Positions 45,127 through 54,348 of a stretch of DNA of 64,000 nt are shown in pieces. The notes beneath the pieces were generated by a model. That model saw only the letters and a list, made by a program, of their open reading frames with translations, was not told the origin of the DNA and did not search any database. Both the position numbers and the translations under genes were made by a program. Location: assembly GCF_026535915.1 (NCBI RefSeq), contig NZ_JAFNPF010000003.1, positions 1 through 64,000 of the forward strand. Reading direction: 5' to 3'. Positions within the stretch are counted from its first letter, which is position 1. Each line of letters opens with the position of its first letter. The stretch is from Snodgrassella sp945267035. GTDB taxonomy: Bacteria > Pseudomonadota > Gammaproteobacteria > Burkholderiales > Neisseriaceae.

Positions 45127-45515
45127 ATGCATTAATATGCAGACAAGATCATTGCATTTACAATAACTGATACCTGCCAAAAAAGGTGAGATTTACTACG
45201 ATTATGCAACAAATCTTCGGGCTTCTTATGGTTATCTGCGGGGTAATAACTTGTTTTGGCCTAATCACTGCGATTATCGGGGTAGCAGCGATCATGGCAG
45301 GAGTGAAGTTGTTTCAATTAGGATCTTGTTTAAATCTGGCATGCAGAAGCTAATGTGGTGACAACATGATTTCTACTTTTGTGAAAATGCATGAATTGTG
45401 GAAATTCACATTAATCACCGTTATTCTGTTAATTGGTTATTGTTCAATTGTCTTTAGGTTGCCAATAATTATGACGCTCTATTTCCTGATAATATTAGCA
45501 AGTTCGTTACGTTGA
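45127..45515 (+). pseudogene. Small membrane protein, copy 3 (decayed)
   Basis: The same gene a third time. After a frameshifted N-terminus (FTITDTCQKR matches FKLTEILEKK) it reads KKVRFTTIMQQIFGLLMVIC, AIIGVAAIMAGVKLFQ, GSCLNLACRS, a TAA stop, then MHELWKFTLITVILL to a TGA at 45513-45515. One frameshift and one stop are enough to kill it; the rest is well kept, so the loss is recent. The 355 bases that follow hold no gene I recognise. Confidence 0.8.
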
Positions 45516-45870
45516 TAAGCAGATTAATATTTATTAATGATTATAAAAACACGATAAATTAAACGTTTTTGTCTACGTAACCATTATCGGTGAGAAAAGT
45601 TATTGCTTTAGAGAATTTAGCGACAACAGAAGAGAGATGGTTTGATCAACTTAAAATATATCAATAAATAAAGATCTGATCATTGACTGGAAAGACGTCA
45701 GAGCGACAAGCATAGCCAATTACCAACCATTGATAACAACCTATCCTAATTACCTTTCTTGATAAATGAAACATTGTGTTATACTTTTTTAAGTTTAATG
45801 TATTCAACAGTATTTAATTTTTACAGATCTATATTATGGACATGGTAAAAATGAAGTTAGAGGAAATGCT

Positions 45871-46284
45871 ATGAAAAAATTGATAAGTTTATTAACCACG
45901 CTGATGTTGATTTTTGTTATTACTGCCTGTAATAAGGGTTCCACTCCAGAATCAGTTGCAAAAGACTGGGTAGAAGCGATTTATTCAGGCAATGAAAAAA
46001 CGGTAGTTTCATTAATTTATTTCAAAGAAGAGGAAAAAAAAGATAAAGAATTACAAAAAATATTTTCAGGTAAAATGAAAAAATTGGTTGAGCAAACGTC
46101 CAAGTTAGCCAAACAAAACGGCGGTATAAAAAAAATAGATGCTGAGAAAGCCAGGTTATCAAATGACAAACAATACGCAACTGTAAAAGTCAACGTGAGT
46201 TTTAACAATAGTCAGGAAATTGATAGCACGGATATAGAGTTAAAAAAGACCAAAACAGGATGGATGATTTATCTGGATAAGTGA
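45871..46284 (+). CDS. DUF4878-type lipoprotein
   Basis: 137 residues. The signal peptide ends in a lipobox (FVITAC) with Cys20 as the lipid-modified residue. The mature part begins TPESVAKDWVEAIYSGNEK and has a nuclear-transport-factor-2-like layout: helix, then strands ATVKVNVSF and GWMIYL. This is the pattern of the DUF4878 lipoproteins of unknown function. It is lysine-rich (many AAA codons). AGAGG lies ten bases before the ATG. A decayed paralogue follows it. Confidence 0.7.
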   Translation: MKKLISLLTTLMLIFVITACNKGSTPESVAKDWVEAIYSGNEKTVVSLIYFKEEEKKDKELQKIFSGKMKKLVEQTSKLAKQNGGIKKIDAEKARLSNDKQYATVKVNVSFNNSQEIDSTDIELKKTKTGWMIYLDK

Positions 46285-46429
46285 ACAATATTGATGTGCA
46301 TAGCGAAAAAATGACAAAATAAAGTTATTGATCAATAATTCATTTTATTGGTCAATGATAGAAAATTAACCAGGGTTTATTTATTACAAGCTGTAAAAGT
46401 GCAGTATTGAATAATCAAAAGTGCTGATA

Positions 46430-46648
46430 TGAAAGATTTGCTTTTTGGTTAATTCAAGCAGGTATGACGATAGCTAGGCGAGATGCAGCAAAAAGGTGCG
46501 GTAGCCGTGTTTTTGGCTGCTGAAGCGAAATACTCGGATGATTAACAATACGCTAAAGCGGTTGTTACAGTGAAATTCACAGATTCCGCCAACGCAAGTA
46601 TGCGCAATAGACGATCAATTCAATCTAACGGTACTGGAAAATCCATGA
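46430..46648 (+). pseudogene. Decayed second DUF4878-like lipoprotein gene
   Basis: EAKYSDD, a TAA stop, QYAKAVVTVKFTDSANAS and then SIQSNGTGKSM align with the C-terminal part of the gene just upstream (EKARLSNDKQYATVKVNVSF ... TKTGWMI). The N-terminal part is only vaguely traceable. The similarity is short but collinear. Confidence 0.55.
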
Positions 46649-46665
46649 CATATCAACTTGTCAAG

Positions 46666-46687
46666 ACTTGCTCATTGCAAGTTTTTT
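46666..46687 (+). terminator. Hairpin and T-run abutting the next start codon
   Basis: ACTTGC, five-base loop, GCAAGT, then TTTTT, ending three bases before the ATG at 46691. It looks like the old terminator of the decayed lipoprotein gene, but it occupies the place where a ribosome binding site should be. Confidence 0.5.
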
Positions 46688-46690
46688 ATT

Positions 46691-47311
46691 ATGCGTAAAC
46701 GTTTTTTAGTCTTGTTGTTGATTTCCTCCATGCTGCTGACAGGCGTGATTGTTACTGTATATGATCGCCATCAGCATTCTCAAATCAATGCATTATTACA
46801 TTTACCTAAACTTGAGATTGGCGATTGGGTTGTTAGAATGGGGACAGTCAATGACAGTCGCTGGATCAGTTATTTGGGTAAAAGTGAATATTCCCATATT
46901 GGTATGATAATTGCCACTGAGCCTAATGTTAAAGTTATCCATGCTACCACCAATGATGAAGAAGAATATTCTGATCAAGTGATTATCTCTGATTTGGATC
47001 ACTTTCTCAGCCCCCAACTGGCAACTAAAGGCGCGATTATTCGTCCGTTGTTTCTAACTTCACAGCAAAAACAGCAAATTGCTAATTTACTCTTAACTCA
47101 ACGTGGTAAGCCATTTATTTTAGCTAGTCGGGACAAAAGTCACCTGTACTGCACCACTTTATTATTTGATTCTATCAGGCAAATTGAACCTTCATTCGAT
47201 CCTAAATGGACGCTTATAAACTATCCTATCTTTGAAGGCGAATACCTGTTTCCGCAATCATTTATCAATTATCCGAATACACAGGTTATTTATGCAATCA
47301 AGCATGGATAA
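46691..47311 (+). CDS. YiiX/YebB-like papain-fold hydrolase
   Basis: 206 residues from the ATG at 46691; an in-frame TTG at 46658 would start inside a terminator. A single N-terminal hydrophobic segment (residues 5-23) anchors or exports it. GDWVVRMG, then SEYSHIGMII (His69), IIRPLF and HLYCTTLLFDSI (Cys154) are the permuted NlpC/P60 (YiiX/YebB, DUF830) pattern with the catalytic His before the Cys. Members are thought to cleave amide or ester bonds in cell-wall or lipid substrates; the substrate here is unknown. No ribosome binding site is visible. Confidence 0.7.
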   Translation: MRKRFLVLLLISSMLLTGVIVTVYDRHQHSQINALLHLPKLEIGDWVVRMGTVNDSRWISYLGKSEYSHIGMIIATEPNVKVIHATTNDEEEYSDQVIISDLDHFLSPQLATKGAIIRPLFLTSQQKQQIANLLLTQRGKPFILASRDKSHLYCTTLLFDSIRQIEPSFDPKWTLINYPIFEGEYLFPQSFINYPNTQVIYAIKHG

Positions 47312-48219
47312 TTGCAATTGAACGTTGCAAATAAATACAGATTAATCTTACTGAACTAAACAATAACACCCGGTTGCAGCTTAGTTGACACATTTTAGTT
47401 AAGACTTAAAAAATTGGATTTTTTCTTTTCTATAATTTTCAATGAATTTTAATACTAAATAGGCGTAATTGATCATCTAGCATATTTTGTGAAGTTTAAT
47501 TCGTCATATTATGCTTATTAGATAATTGAATAATCAGTATAAAATAAAGTAATCAAGTTAGACCAAAAGCAGAATATTCCCAAAGAAAAATACGTAGGTT
47601 ATTGATGCAAAGATTGAAGCTGGTAATTAAGCCAAGAAATTCGAATTTGAGCTAATAATGGTCGATATCGACATAAATTATGCCTAAAGCGAGCAAAATT
47701 ATTTAACCTAAGCGATTGGGTCATTTTTATTCGGAAAAAGTAATAAGCCTGGTTGAAATAATTTGACGATCCAAAATTTCTGAAGAATTGGTCTTCAAAT
47801 AAATCAGTAAATATATTGGCAATGCTTAGCAAATACAATCATGATCGTCTTAGTTGAGAAAAGGGGATAGATGTTAGATTTTTATCAGTATAGAAGCGAA
47901 AAGCTAACAATTCAATTATCTAATTAAGCCAGTAAATAGGGCCCCATCAAAAATTCAGCTGTTGCAAAGTCATCTTATTAACTTGTGTTACTAAACATAC
48001 CAACCATGATGATTAAATTACCATGATCGTGCATATATGCCATTAAAATATTATTATTTATGCTTAAGTACCGGCACGATTAATGACGTAGTCACGTAAT
48101 TAATTGATTGCTATCATACAAATATTAAAATAAATAAAATATATTTAACTAAAAATAACACATGTATTGTTAATTATGCTATTATTTTTTTATTATTATT
48201 TTAAATATTTGAAACTACG
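47312..48219. other. 0.9-kb AT-rich gap before the second autotransporter
   Basis: No supported gene. A 79-residue frame on the minus strand (47599-47838) ends in an Arg/Leu-rich stretch (ARFRHNLCRYRPLLAQIR) and could be the debris of a gene, but I recognise no family. The last 150 bases are almost pure A/T. Confidence 0.4.
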
Positions 48220-50661
48220 ATGAAATCAAATTTTACTCAGACTAAAATTAACGCCATACTTTTAACACTATTTGGTTCTTTTTCTGCTTATAGCATGGCA
48301 AGTGGCGTATGTTCAAATCCTTCAGGGTGTCGGATTGGCAGTGGATCAAATTTGCATGGAACAGTTTTGATTTCTGGTCAAAACTATAAAAACTCAGTTC
48401 CTAATGTCAACGATTTCTTAAGTGGAGATCATTATAGCGTTGTTTTTGATACCGATGCTTATGGTGAAACTGAACCAATTCAGTTAATTTTTGATAAAAA
48501 CGCCAATATTGTTTTAGACTCTTCATTTTTAAACGATCCTGCCTATGGTGATAAAAGAGACCACTTCCATCTTACCGGTGTAAATATTGAATCAGATAGC
48601 AGTTCGGCAATTATCCCCAAGGGTGTTCAATTTACTTTAAAAGGATATCCAAAACAATTTAATAATATTGGAATGACGGCTGTAGACGTGACTGCTGGTT
48701 ACGTTGATTCGCAAGCGGATATGAATATTGATTCAGCTAATTCTGTAGCATATGAGGTGTACAGTAGTACGGGTAAAATAGATGCACACGATTCCACAAT
48801 TAATTTAGGTGCAGATGCATATACTTCTTTCGCGGGTAGGAGTGAAGAAGATGGTCAGTTGAATTTTAAGCGCATCAAAATAAAAGGTAGTGGACAGTGG
48901 AATATGGGGGTGTCAGTTTTTGATAAAGGTAATGTTAATTTTATTGACAGTAGTATGAATTTTTCCAATCCTGAAAGTCTTGCATTTAATCTATCAAATG
49001 GTAGCAATGTTAATATTGAAAATAGTAGTATCGAAGCAGGTTATGGAATTTCTTTGCATACACGTCAATATACACCCAAGGAAAATAATTTTAATATTAA
49101 AAATAGTTCTTTTATGGCGAAAGATGCATTGCTAGGTATTAATGATCGTCGCTTATATTCAGAAGCAGATGAGGATGATGAAAAATTAGGAGATGAATCC
49201 ATAGCTGCACAACAACCATTTACTTTAACGGCCGATCATTCAAAGTTGGCTGGACGAATTTTTATTGATTTGCGCCCATCGCCAAAAATAACTTTTAATC
49301 TTAAAAACGGATCCAGTTGGTTGATCACTGGCAATAGTGAAATGGATGAATTAAATATTCATGATTCAACGGTTTCATTTCGCCATGATGGTCATTCACG
49401 CGGTGTGAGTTCCAGAAGTAGCAATAATTTTAAAATATTGACAATTCACGGTGATCTCAACGGCAGTAATGGTGTATTCAATATGAATACAAATCTGGCT
49501 GATGGACAATCAGATAAGATCATTATTGAAGGACAGTTACATGGTCAGCATCAAATAAGTGTTGCTGATAGTCGTAAACGTCCGAAAACTGCCAATGGTC
49601 AGGTGACTTTAGTCGAGGTAAGAGGTGGAGGAGACGGTGCGTTTTCTATGATGCAAAATTATGTTGATGCCGGTCGCTATCGTTACTTTTTTCAACAAGA
49701 TGGCAATCAATGGATTTTGAATAATGTTAATGGTGCATTGGCAACCGGAGGTGGTCAGCATGGTTCATATTATGAAATCAGTGATTATGCCAACTCTCTA
49801 ATTGGCATGCGTCAGGCAGCCAATCAGTTTGTCTATCAATTACAGCAGCCACTCAATACGCGGTTCAATAATTTGAAAGATCATGCACGTACCAATAATT
49901 TGTGGTTGGACAGTAATTATGCCAATAATCATTTTGACAGTACACAGACCAGTTATGATTTGATGACCTCTGGATTCAAGCAAAAATCTTATAGTCTGCA
50001 ATTGGGTTATGATCATATTTTACCTATTGGTAATGAAAATAATCAGCTTTATTTGGGTGCTTTTGTTGGTCGTGGTCATTCAAGTGTTGATTTTAACGGT
50101 GACTATAAAGACGGCAACATTAAGGTTTGGACGACTGGTATTTACGCTGGGTGGCAAAACATCAACGGTTGGTTTGGTGACGGATCTTATCGTTATAGTC
50201 ATTTCAAAACTTCAGCGAATAAAATGGATGATACAAGCTGGAATGCACATAGTTTAGATGTGTTATTTGGTCGGGATATTCGCTTGGCCGATCAATGGGT
50301 GGTGACACCTAAGCTTGGTCTGACAGTCGGTCGTTTATCTGGGGATCAATATACGGAATCTACTCATTTTTATCGTAGTCAACTTGGCGGATCGATTAAA
50401 ACCTCTGTTAATGTAAAACAAGTGAGTTTTACACCATATGTTGGTGCCTATTGGTTGCATGATAAAAATAGCTTAGGCAATGTTATTGTTGATGATGAAT
50501 ATTTGTCTATTAAGGGTGCGGGAAGTTCAGGTTTGTTTGAAGCTGGAGTCGGTGTGGATTTTGATCGCAATAATCATGCGGATTTCAAACTCAATTATGC
50601 AAACGGACAAAAAACGGAACAAAAATTCGGTGCCAGTCTGAATTACCGCTATTCATGGTAA
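48220..50661 (+). CDS. Pertactin-like autotransporter
   Basis: 813 residues. The signal peptide is MKSNFTQTKINAILLTLFGS through SMASG. The passenger of about 480 residues is a parallel beta-helix with repeated N-x-x-I-x-x-S patterns (NIENSSIEAGYGIS, NIKNSSF, IHDSTVSF). A pertactin-type segment follows (LNGSNGVFNMNTNLADGQSD, then ITLVEV-like GQVTLVEVRGGGDG). The C-terminal twelve-strand barrel runs from about residue 550 (LWLDSNYANN) to YRYSW. A cysteine pair near the N-terminus (VCSNPSGC) may form a disulphide. The role is probably surface adhesion; no enzymatic motif is seen. No clear ribosome binding site. Followed directly by a strong terminator. Confidence 0.85.
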   Translation: MKSNFTQTKINAILLTLFGSFSAYSMASGVCSNPSGCRIGSGSNLHGTVLISGQNYKNSVPNVNDFLSGDHYSVVFDTDAYGETEPIQLIFDKNANIVLDSSFLNDPAYGDKRDHFHLTGVNIESDSSSAIIPKGVQFTLKGYPKQFNNIGMTAVDVTAGYVDSQADMNIDSANSVAYEVYSSTGKIDAHDSTINLGADAYTSFAGRSEEDGQLNFKRIKIKGSGQWNMGVSVFDKGNVNFIDSSMNFSNPESLAFNLSNGSNVNIENSSIEAGYGISLHTRQYTPKENNFNIKNSSFMAKDALLGINDRRLYSEADEDDEKLGDESIAAQQPFTLTADHSKLAGRIFIDLRPSPKITFNLKNGSSWLITGNSEMDELNIHDSTVSFRHDGHSRGVSSRSSNNFKILTIHGDLNGSNGVFNMNTNLADGQSDKIIIEGQLHGQHQISVADSRKRPKTANGQVTLVEVRGGGDGAFSMMQNYVDAGRYRYFFQQDGNQWILNNVNGALATGGGQHGSYYEISDYANSLIGMRQAANQFVYQLQQPLNTRFNNLKDHARTNNLWLDSNYANNHFDSTQTSYDLMTSGFKQKSYSLQLGYDHILPIGNENNQLYLGAFVGRGHSSVDFNGDYKDGNIKVWTTGIYAGWQNINGWFGDGSYRYSHFKTSANKMDDTSWNAHSLDVLFGRDIRLADQWVVTPKLGLTVGRLSGDQYTESTHFYRSQLGGSIKTSVNVKQVSFTPYVGAYWLHDKNSLGNVIVDDEYLSIKGAGSSGLFEAGVGVDFDRNNHADFKLNYANGQKTEQKFGASLNYRYSW

Positions 50662-50680
50662 AGATGATACAAATAATGGA

Positions 50681-50706
50681 AAAACGCCGCTTATAAGCGG
50701 CGTTTT
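50681..50706. terminator. Bidirectional terminator between autotransporter and pgl
   Basis: AAAACGCCGCTTA and its exact reverse complement form an uninterrupted 26-base palindrome with A/T tails on both sides. It serves two convergent genes. Confidence 0.85.
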
Positions 50707-50708
50707 CT

Positions 50709-51404
50709 TTATAGCGATTGATAAATTTCTAAATCTGGACGTTGCTGTAATACTGCCCGTATGGGCATATCGTTGCTATCGTTTCCATCTAAAGCTTGTT
50801 GAAAAACTTGATTTTGTTTTGCACCGGATAATTGTAAATACAAGTGTTGGCTAGCTACGATGACTGGTAATGTCAGTGAAATGCGATCGTGTGGTGCTGT
50901 AAGTGGTTTCATGTCTATAACCAGTTGGTTTGAATGCATATCTAACCCTTTGGCAAGATTAGCAGCATGCGGAAAAAGGGAAGCAGTGTGTCCATCGTTG
51001 CCCATGCCTAAGACCAGAACATCTATGGGCAGAGGGAGCTGTTGTTTCAGGCGTTGCCCAATTTCATCAACGCCGTCATAAGGATTTTCCGCTTCAGTAG
51101 TCATGCTGATAAAATGGGCTGATTTAGCCTGATTTTGCAGTAAATGTGTATGTATCAGTCTTTCATTGCTGTCTTCATGATGCCGATCAACCCAACGTTC
51201 ATCAACCAATGTGATGTAGACTTGGCTCCAGGGTAATTGGGTATGACTTAGGATTTGAAATAGTTCAATGGTAATGGGGCCACCGGAAAGGGCAAGAGAA
51301 GCTTTACCACGCAGGTTGATGGCTTGCTGTAGATCTTCTCTAATGGCATTGGCCAAGGCTGAATTCATGGCGGTGTCGGTGTCATATTGATGAAGTTGAT
51401 ACAT
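50709..51404 (-). CDS. pgl: 6-phosphogluconolactonase
   Basis: 231 residues. It hydrolyses 6-phosphogluconolactone in the oxidative pentose-phosphate / Entner-Doudoroff route. ALSGGPIT, TLVDERWV and VLVLGMGNDGHTASLFPHA are the phosphate- and substrate-binding motifs of the DevB/SOL family. An ATG at 51410 touches the AGGAG sequence, leaving no spacing; the next in-frame ATG at 51404 has six bases and is the better start. zwf and edd/eda are not adjacent. With gcd in the same window the cell can oxidise glucose both outside and inside the membrane. Confidence 0.92.
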   Translation of the reverse strand: MYQLHQYDTDTAMNSALANAIREDLQQAINLRGKASLALSGGPITIELFQILSHTQLPWSQVYITLVDERWVDRHHEDSNERLIHTHLLQNQAKSAHFISMTTEAENPYDGVDEIGQRLKQQLPLPIDVLVLGMGNDGHTASLFPHAANLAKGLDMHSNQLVIDMKPLTAPHDRISLTLPVIVASQHLYLQLSGAKQNQVFQQALDGNDSNDMPIRAVLQQRPDLEIYQSL

Positions 51405-51410
51405 AGGCAT

Positions 51411-52056
51411 CTCCTGTAGTTTGAGTTTGTCAGTTATGTTTGCTATATGGAAAAAAAATCAATTGTTTAGATGAAATCATTATTTGCGCAACTATGGTTA
51501 ATGAGCTGATTTATATAGATAAATTATGTTAAATCAATTTGTTGATATTCATATTTATAAGCTTAATAAAATTTTGATTTGCTTCGCCGTCATTGACGGA
51601 TATGCGCCGAAAATGAAAATAGGGTTTTGAAATGGGCGCGATTTGCTCAGGCATTGATTGAGTTGGTGATGGTTATCAATATCAGCCTACTGATTGATTA
51701 AACCTATGTAGGTTAATTTATCGCTGGTCAGGATATGCTGTTTGCAATGGCTTGATGTGATGTTGGCAACTAAAAATTAGGCTCTACGTAAGGGATAAAT
51801 AGGCCATGAGTGGTGTAAATTACCCGTTTTGTTAGATTGTAGTGCAAGAAATGTGACAAAATCAGTTTTTTTATGTATGACACTGTATCGTGATGATAAT
51901 CATTAAAAGATAAATGGGTGTTTTAGGTGTCAAAATGGCTGTTTTAGCTTAGAATAGACGGCTATTTTTGATTTCCAAAACTGGCATAATGTGCACATTG
52001 TGATTAGTTAAAGCGATCTGGTAACAACGGTTATCAGGTATGGTATAGGGATGCAT
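51411..52056. other. Gap between pgl and lysS
   Basis: No gene is supported. Broken words such as ALIELVMVINISLLID near 51650 suggest decayed coding DNA. A Fur-like core lies at 51893-51905. The lysS promoter should be in the last 150 bases. Confidence 0.4.
51893..51905. promoter_or_regulatory. Partial Fur-box-like site
   Basis: ATGATAATCATTA matches thirteen consecutive positions of the Fur consensus, but the flanks do not match. It is about 150 bases upstream of lysS, an unlikely iron target, so it may belong to a vanished gene. Confidence 0.3.
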
Positions 52057-53580
52057 ATGAGTGAACAGCAAAATACGCCGGCAGCAGCCGAGCAGACAGA
52101 ACAATTAGATGAAAATCAGATTATGGCACATCGTCGAGAAAAGCTGACAGCCATTCGTGCGAAAGGCATTGCTTTTCCAAATGATTTTAAACGTGATGCC
52201 TTTGCAAGTGATTTACACCAACAGTTTGAGCAGTTCGATAAGGATGCTTTAGCTGAAAAAGCCATACCTGTGAAGGTGGCTGGGCGGATTATGCTGAAGC
52301 GGCATATGGGTAAGGCTAGTTTTGCGACGATTCAAGATATGACTGGGCGCATCCAGTTGTATATCAATAATCAGGGTGTGGGTGAAGTTCTGCATGATGA
52401 ATTCAAGCACTGGGATTTAGGCGATATTGTCGGTGCTGAAGGTGAGTTGATGAAAACCAATCATGGTGAATTGACCGTTCGAGTATCTGCATTACGTTTG
52501 CTGACTAAGTCTTTGCGTCCATTACCGGATAAATTTCATGGATTGGCCGATCAGGAACTCAAATATCGTCAACGTTATGTTGATCTGATTACGAATGAGC
52601 AGTCTCGTAAAACGTTTATTCAGCGTAGTCAGATTATTCAGGCAATTCGCAATGTGATGGTGGATGAACGTTATCTTGAAGTCGAAACACCAATGATGCA
52701 TCCTATCCCTGGCGGAGCAACGGCAAAACCGTTTATCACCCATCATAATTCGCTTGATATGGATCTTTATTTGCGGGTAGCTCCAGAATTGTATTTAAAA
52801 CGTTTGGTTGTGGGTGGTTTGGAACGGGTATTTGAGATCAATCGCAATTTCCGTAATGAAGGCATGAGTACGCGCCATAATCCTGAATTTACTATGATGG
52901 AATTTTATGAGGCTTATGCTAATTATCAGCGCATGATGGAGATGACGGAAAAGGTTATCCGTGCTGCGGCGATTGCTGCTACAGGTAGTGCAGTGGTTAT
53001 GTACAATGGTAAGGAAGTGGATCTGAGTAAGCCTTTTGCTCGCATGACCATTGTAGAAGCTATACGCCATTTTAATCCGCATTATACTGAGGAACAATTG
53101 GGTGATGAAGCTTGGTTGCAAGCTGAAATCAAAAAATTGGGTGGCAGTATACCGATGGCACAGGGGCTAGGAAGTTTGCAGCTGGCTTTGTTTGAAGAAT
53201 GTGCAGAAGGTCAGTTATGGCAACCTACCTTTATTGTCGACTATCCGGTAGAAGTTTCTCCATTAGCGCGGGGTTCGGACACTAAACCAGGTTTAACTGA
53301 ACGATTTGAGCTGTTTGTGGTTGGTCGGGAGTTGGCAAACGGGTATTCAGAGTTGAATGATCCGGAAGATCAGGCTGCACGGTTTAAAGCGCAGGTGGCA
53401 CAGTTGGATGCCGGTGATGATGAAGCTATGCATTATGACGCCGACTATATTCGGGCAATGGAATATGGTTTGCCACCTACAGGTGGTTGTGGTATTGGCA
53501 TGGATAGGCTGGTGATGTTGTTGACTGATGCGCAAACTATTCGTGATGTGATTCTTTTCCCGCAAATGCGAATGGAATAG
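52057..53580 (+). CDS. lysS: Lysyl-tRNA synthetase, class II
   Basis: 507 residues. An N-terminal OB-fold anticodon domain (about 60-155; VAGRIMLKRHMGKASFATIQ) is followed by the class II catalytic core: motif 1 near YLEVETPMM, motif 2 FRNEGMSTRHNPEFTMMEFY, and motif 3 GCGIGMDRLVMLLT. The frame opens at an ATG at 52051 that abuts AGGG; the ATG at 52057 (MSEQQNTP) has six bases of spacing and is preferred. tRNA-Lys(UUU), its substrate, is also encoded in this window. Confidence 0.96.
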   Translation: MSEQQNTPAAAEQTEQLDENQIMAHRREKLTAIRAKGIAFPNDFKRDAFASDLHQQFEQFDKDALAEKAIPVKVAGRIMLKRHMGKASFATIQDMTGRIQLYINNQGVGEVLHDEFKHWDLGDIVGAEGELMKTNHGELTVRVSALRLLTKSLRPLPDKFHGLADQELKYRQRYVDLITNEQSRKTFIQRSQIIQAIRNVMVDERYLEVETPMMHPIPGGATAKPFITHHNSLDMDLYLRVAPELYLKRLVVGGLERVFEINRNFRNEGMSTRHNPEFTMMEFYEAYANYQRMMEMTEKVIRAAAIAATGSAVVMYNGKEVDLSKPFARMTIVEAIRHFNPHYTEEQLGDEAWLQAEIKKLGGSIPMAQGLGSLQLALFEECAEGQLWQPTFIVDYPVEVSPLARGSDTKPGLTERFELFVVGRELANGYSELNDPEDQAARFKAQVAQLDAGDDEAMHYDADYIRAMEYGLPPTGGCGIGMDRLVMLLTDAQTIRDVILFPQMRME

Positions 53581-53598
53581 TCAGGCTTGAAATGGAAG

Positions 53599-53627
53599 CC
53601 GTCCAGATATTACTGGACGGTTTTTTA
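53599..53627. terminator. Terminator between lysS and fxsA
   Basis: CCGTCCAG, six-base loop, CTGGACGG, then TTTTTT on the plus strand. Its tail overlaps the last codon of the convergent fxsA, and it may serve both genes. Confidence 0.85.
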
Positions 53628-54086
53628 TTTAGGCGGAAGCTGATCAGAGTGTTGCTGAGTTGAGGGTTCCTGATTGGATGAATCGACAGTAAATTCACCT
53701 TCGATAATATCATCGTTATTTGCCGAAAATTGGCTGTAAAAAGGGTTGCTGGAGTCCTTGGTCAGAGGTTTTCCTTTTATTGGTAAAAGTAAGATGGCAG
53801 CAATGAGGTCAGAAAAGAAACCAGGACTGATTAACAATAAAGCAGCAAAGATAAATCGGAAAGGCCACAATAGTTGATATAGGGAGATTTTGCTACCGGA
53901 ATTGATGGTGGCTAGCGCGACGAATAATCCTGATATGCCCGTGTTACGCAACATGGACAGACCGAAAAATACGGAAACTACCATTAAGAACAATGTCCAT
54001 CCGCCACCAATGTAATGGCTCACTATTATAATGGATATGACTTCTAATATTGCTACGATTAAAAATAGCCACCGGATATAACGCAT
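53625..54086 (-). CDS. fxsA: FxsA family membrane protein
   Basis: 153 residues. Three or four membrane helices in the first 100 residues (IRWLFLIVAILEVISIIIVS; GGGWTLFLMVVSVFFG; ALLLISPGFFSDLIAAILLL) match the FxsA family, and the conserved LLISPGFFSDLIA stretch is diagnostic. An acidic and glutamine-rich cytoplasmic tail follows. In E. coli, FxsA excess relieves phage T7 exclusion by the F plasmid; its normal role is unknown. Confidence 0.85.
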   Translation of the reverse strand: MRYIRWLFLIVAILEVISIIIVSHYIGGGWTLFLMVVSVFFGLSMLRNTGISGLFVALATINSGSKISLYQLLWPFRFIFAALLLISPGFFSDLIAAILLLPIKGKPLTKDSSNPFYSQFSANNDDIIEGEFTVDSSNQEPSTQQHSDQLPPK

Positions 54087-54348
54087 TCTGTGTTTACCTG
54101 CTAAGTGTAATGTATTTTAAATGGATGCAGCCGCATATAATTCAATATGCTGGTTATGGAAACTGCTTATTTTCTTGGGTTGATTTTTTTCAGCATGATG
54201 TAACGCGGTTGCAAAATGTATCAATGATAGAAACAAAATTTTTGTTTTCAGTGATATAACGATTCTGTTATCCAAGCTATGTTAATATGGCTGCAATGAT
54301 TGGTTGGTTTATTCTAACAGGGGATAAACGTTCAGGGGCAAAAATTTG

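Noticed and set aside
47599..47838. 79-residue minus-strand frame with an Arg-rich end, considered as a transposase fragment.
   Set aside because: No catalytic motif, inverted repeats or target duplication around it; listed only as unexplained gap content.
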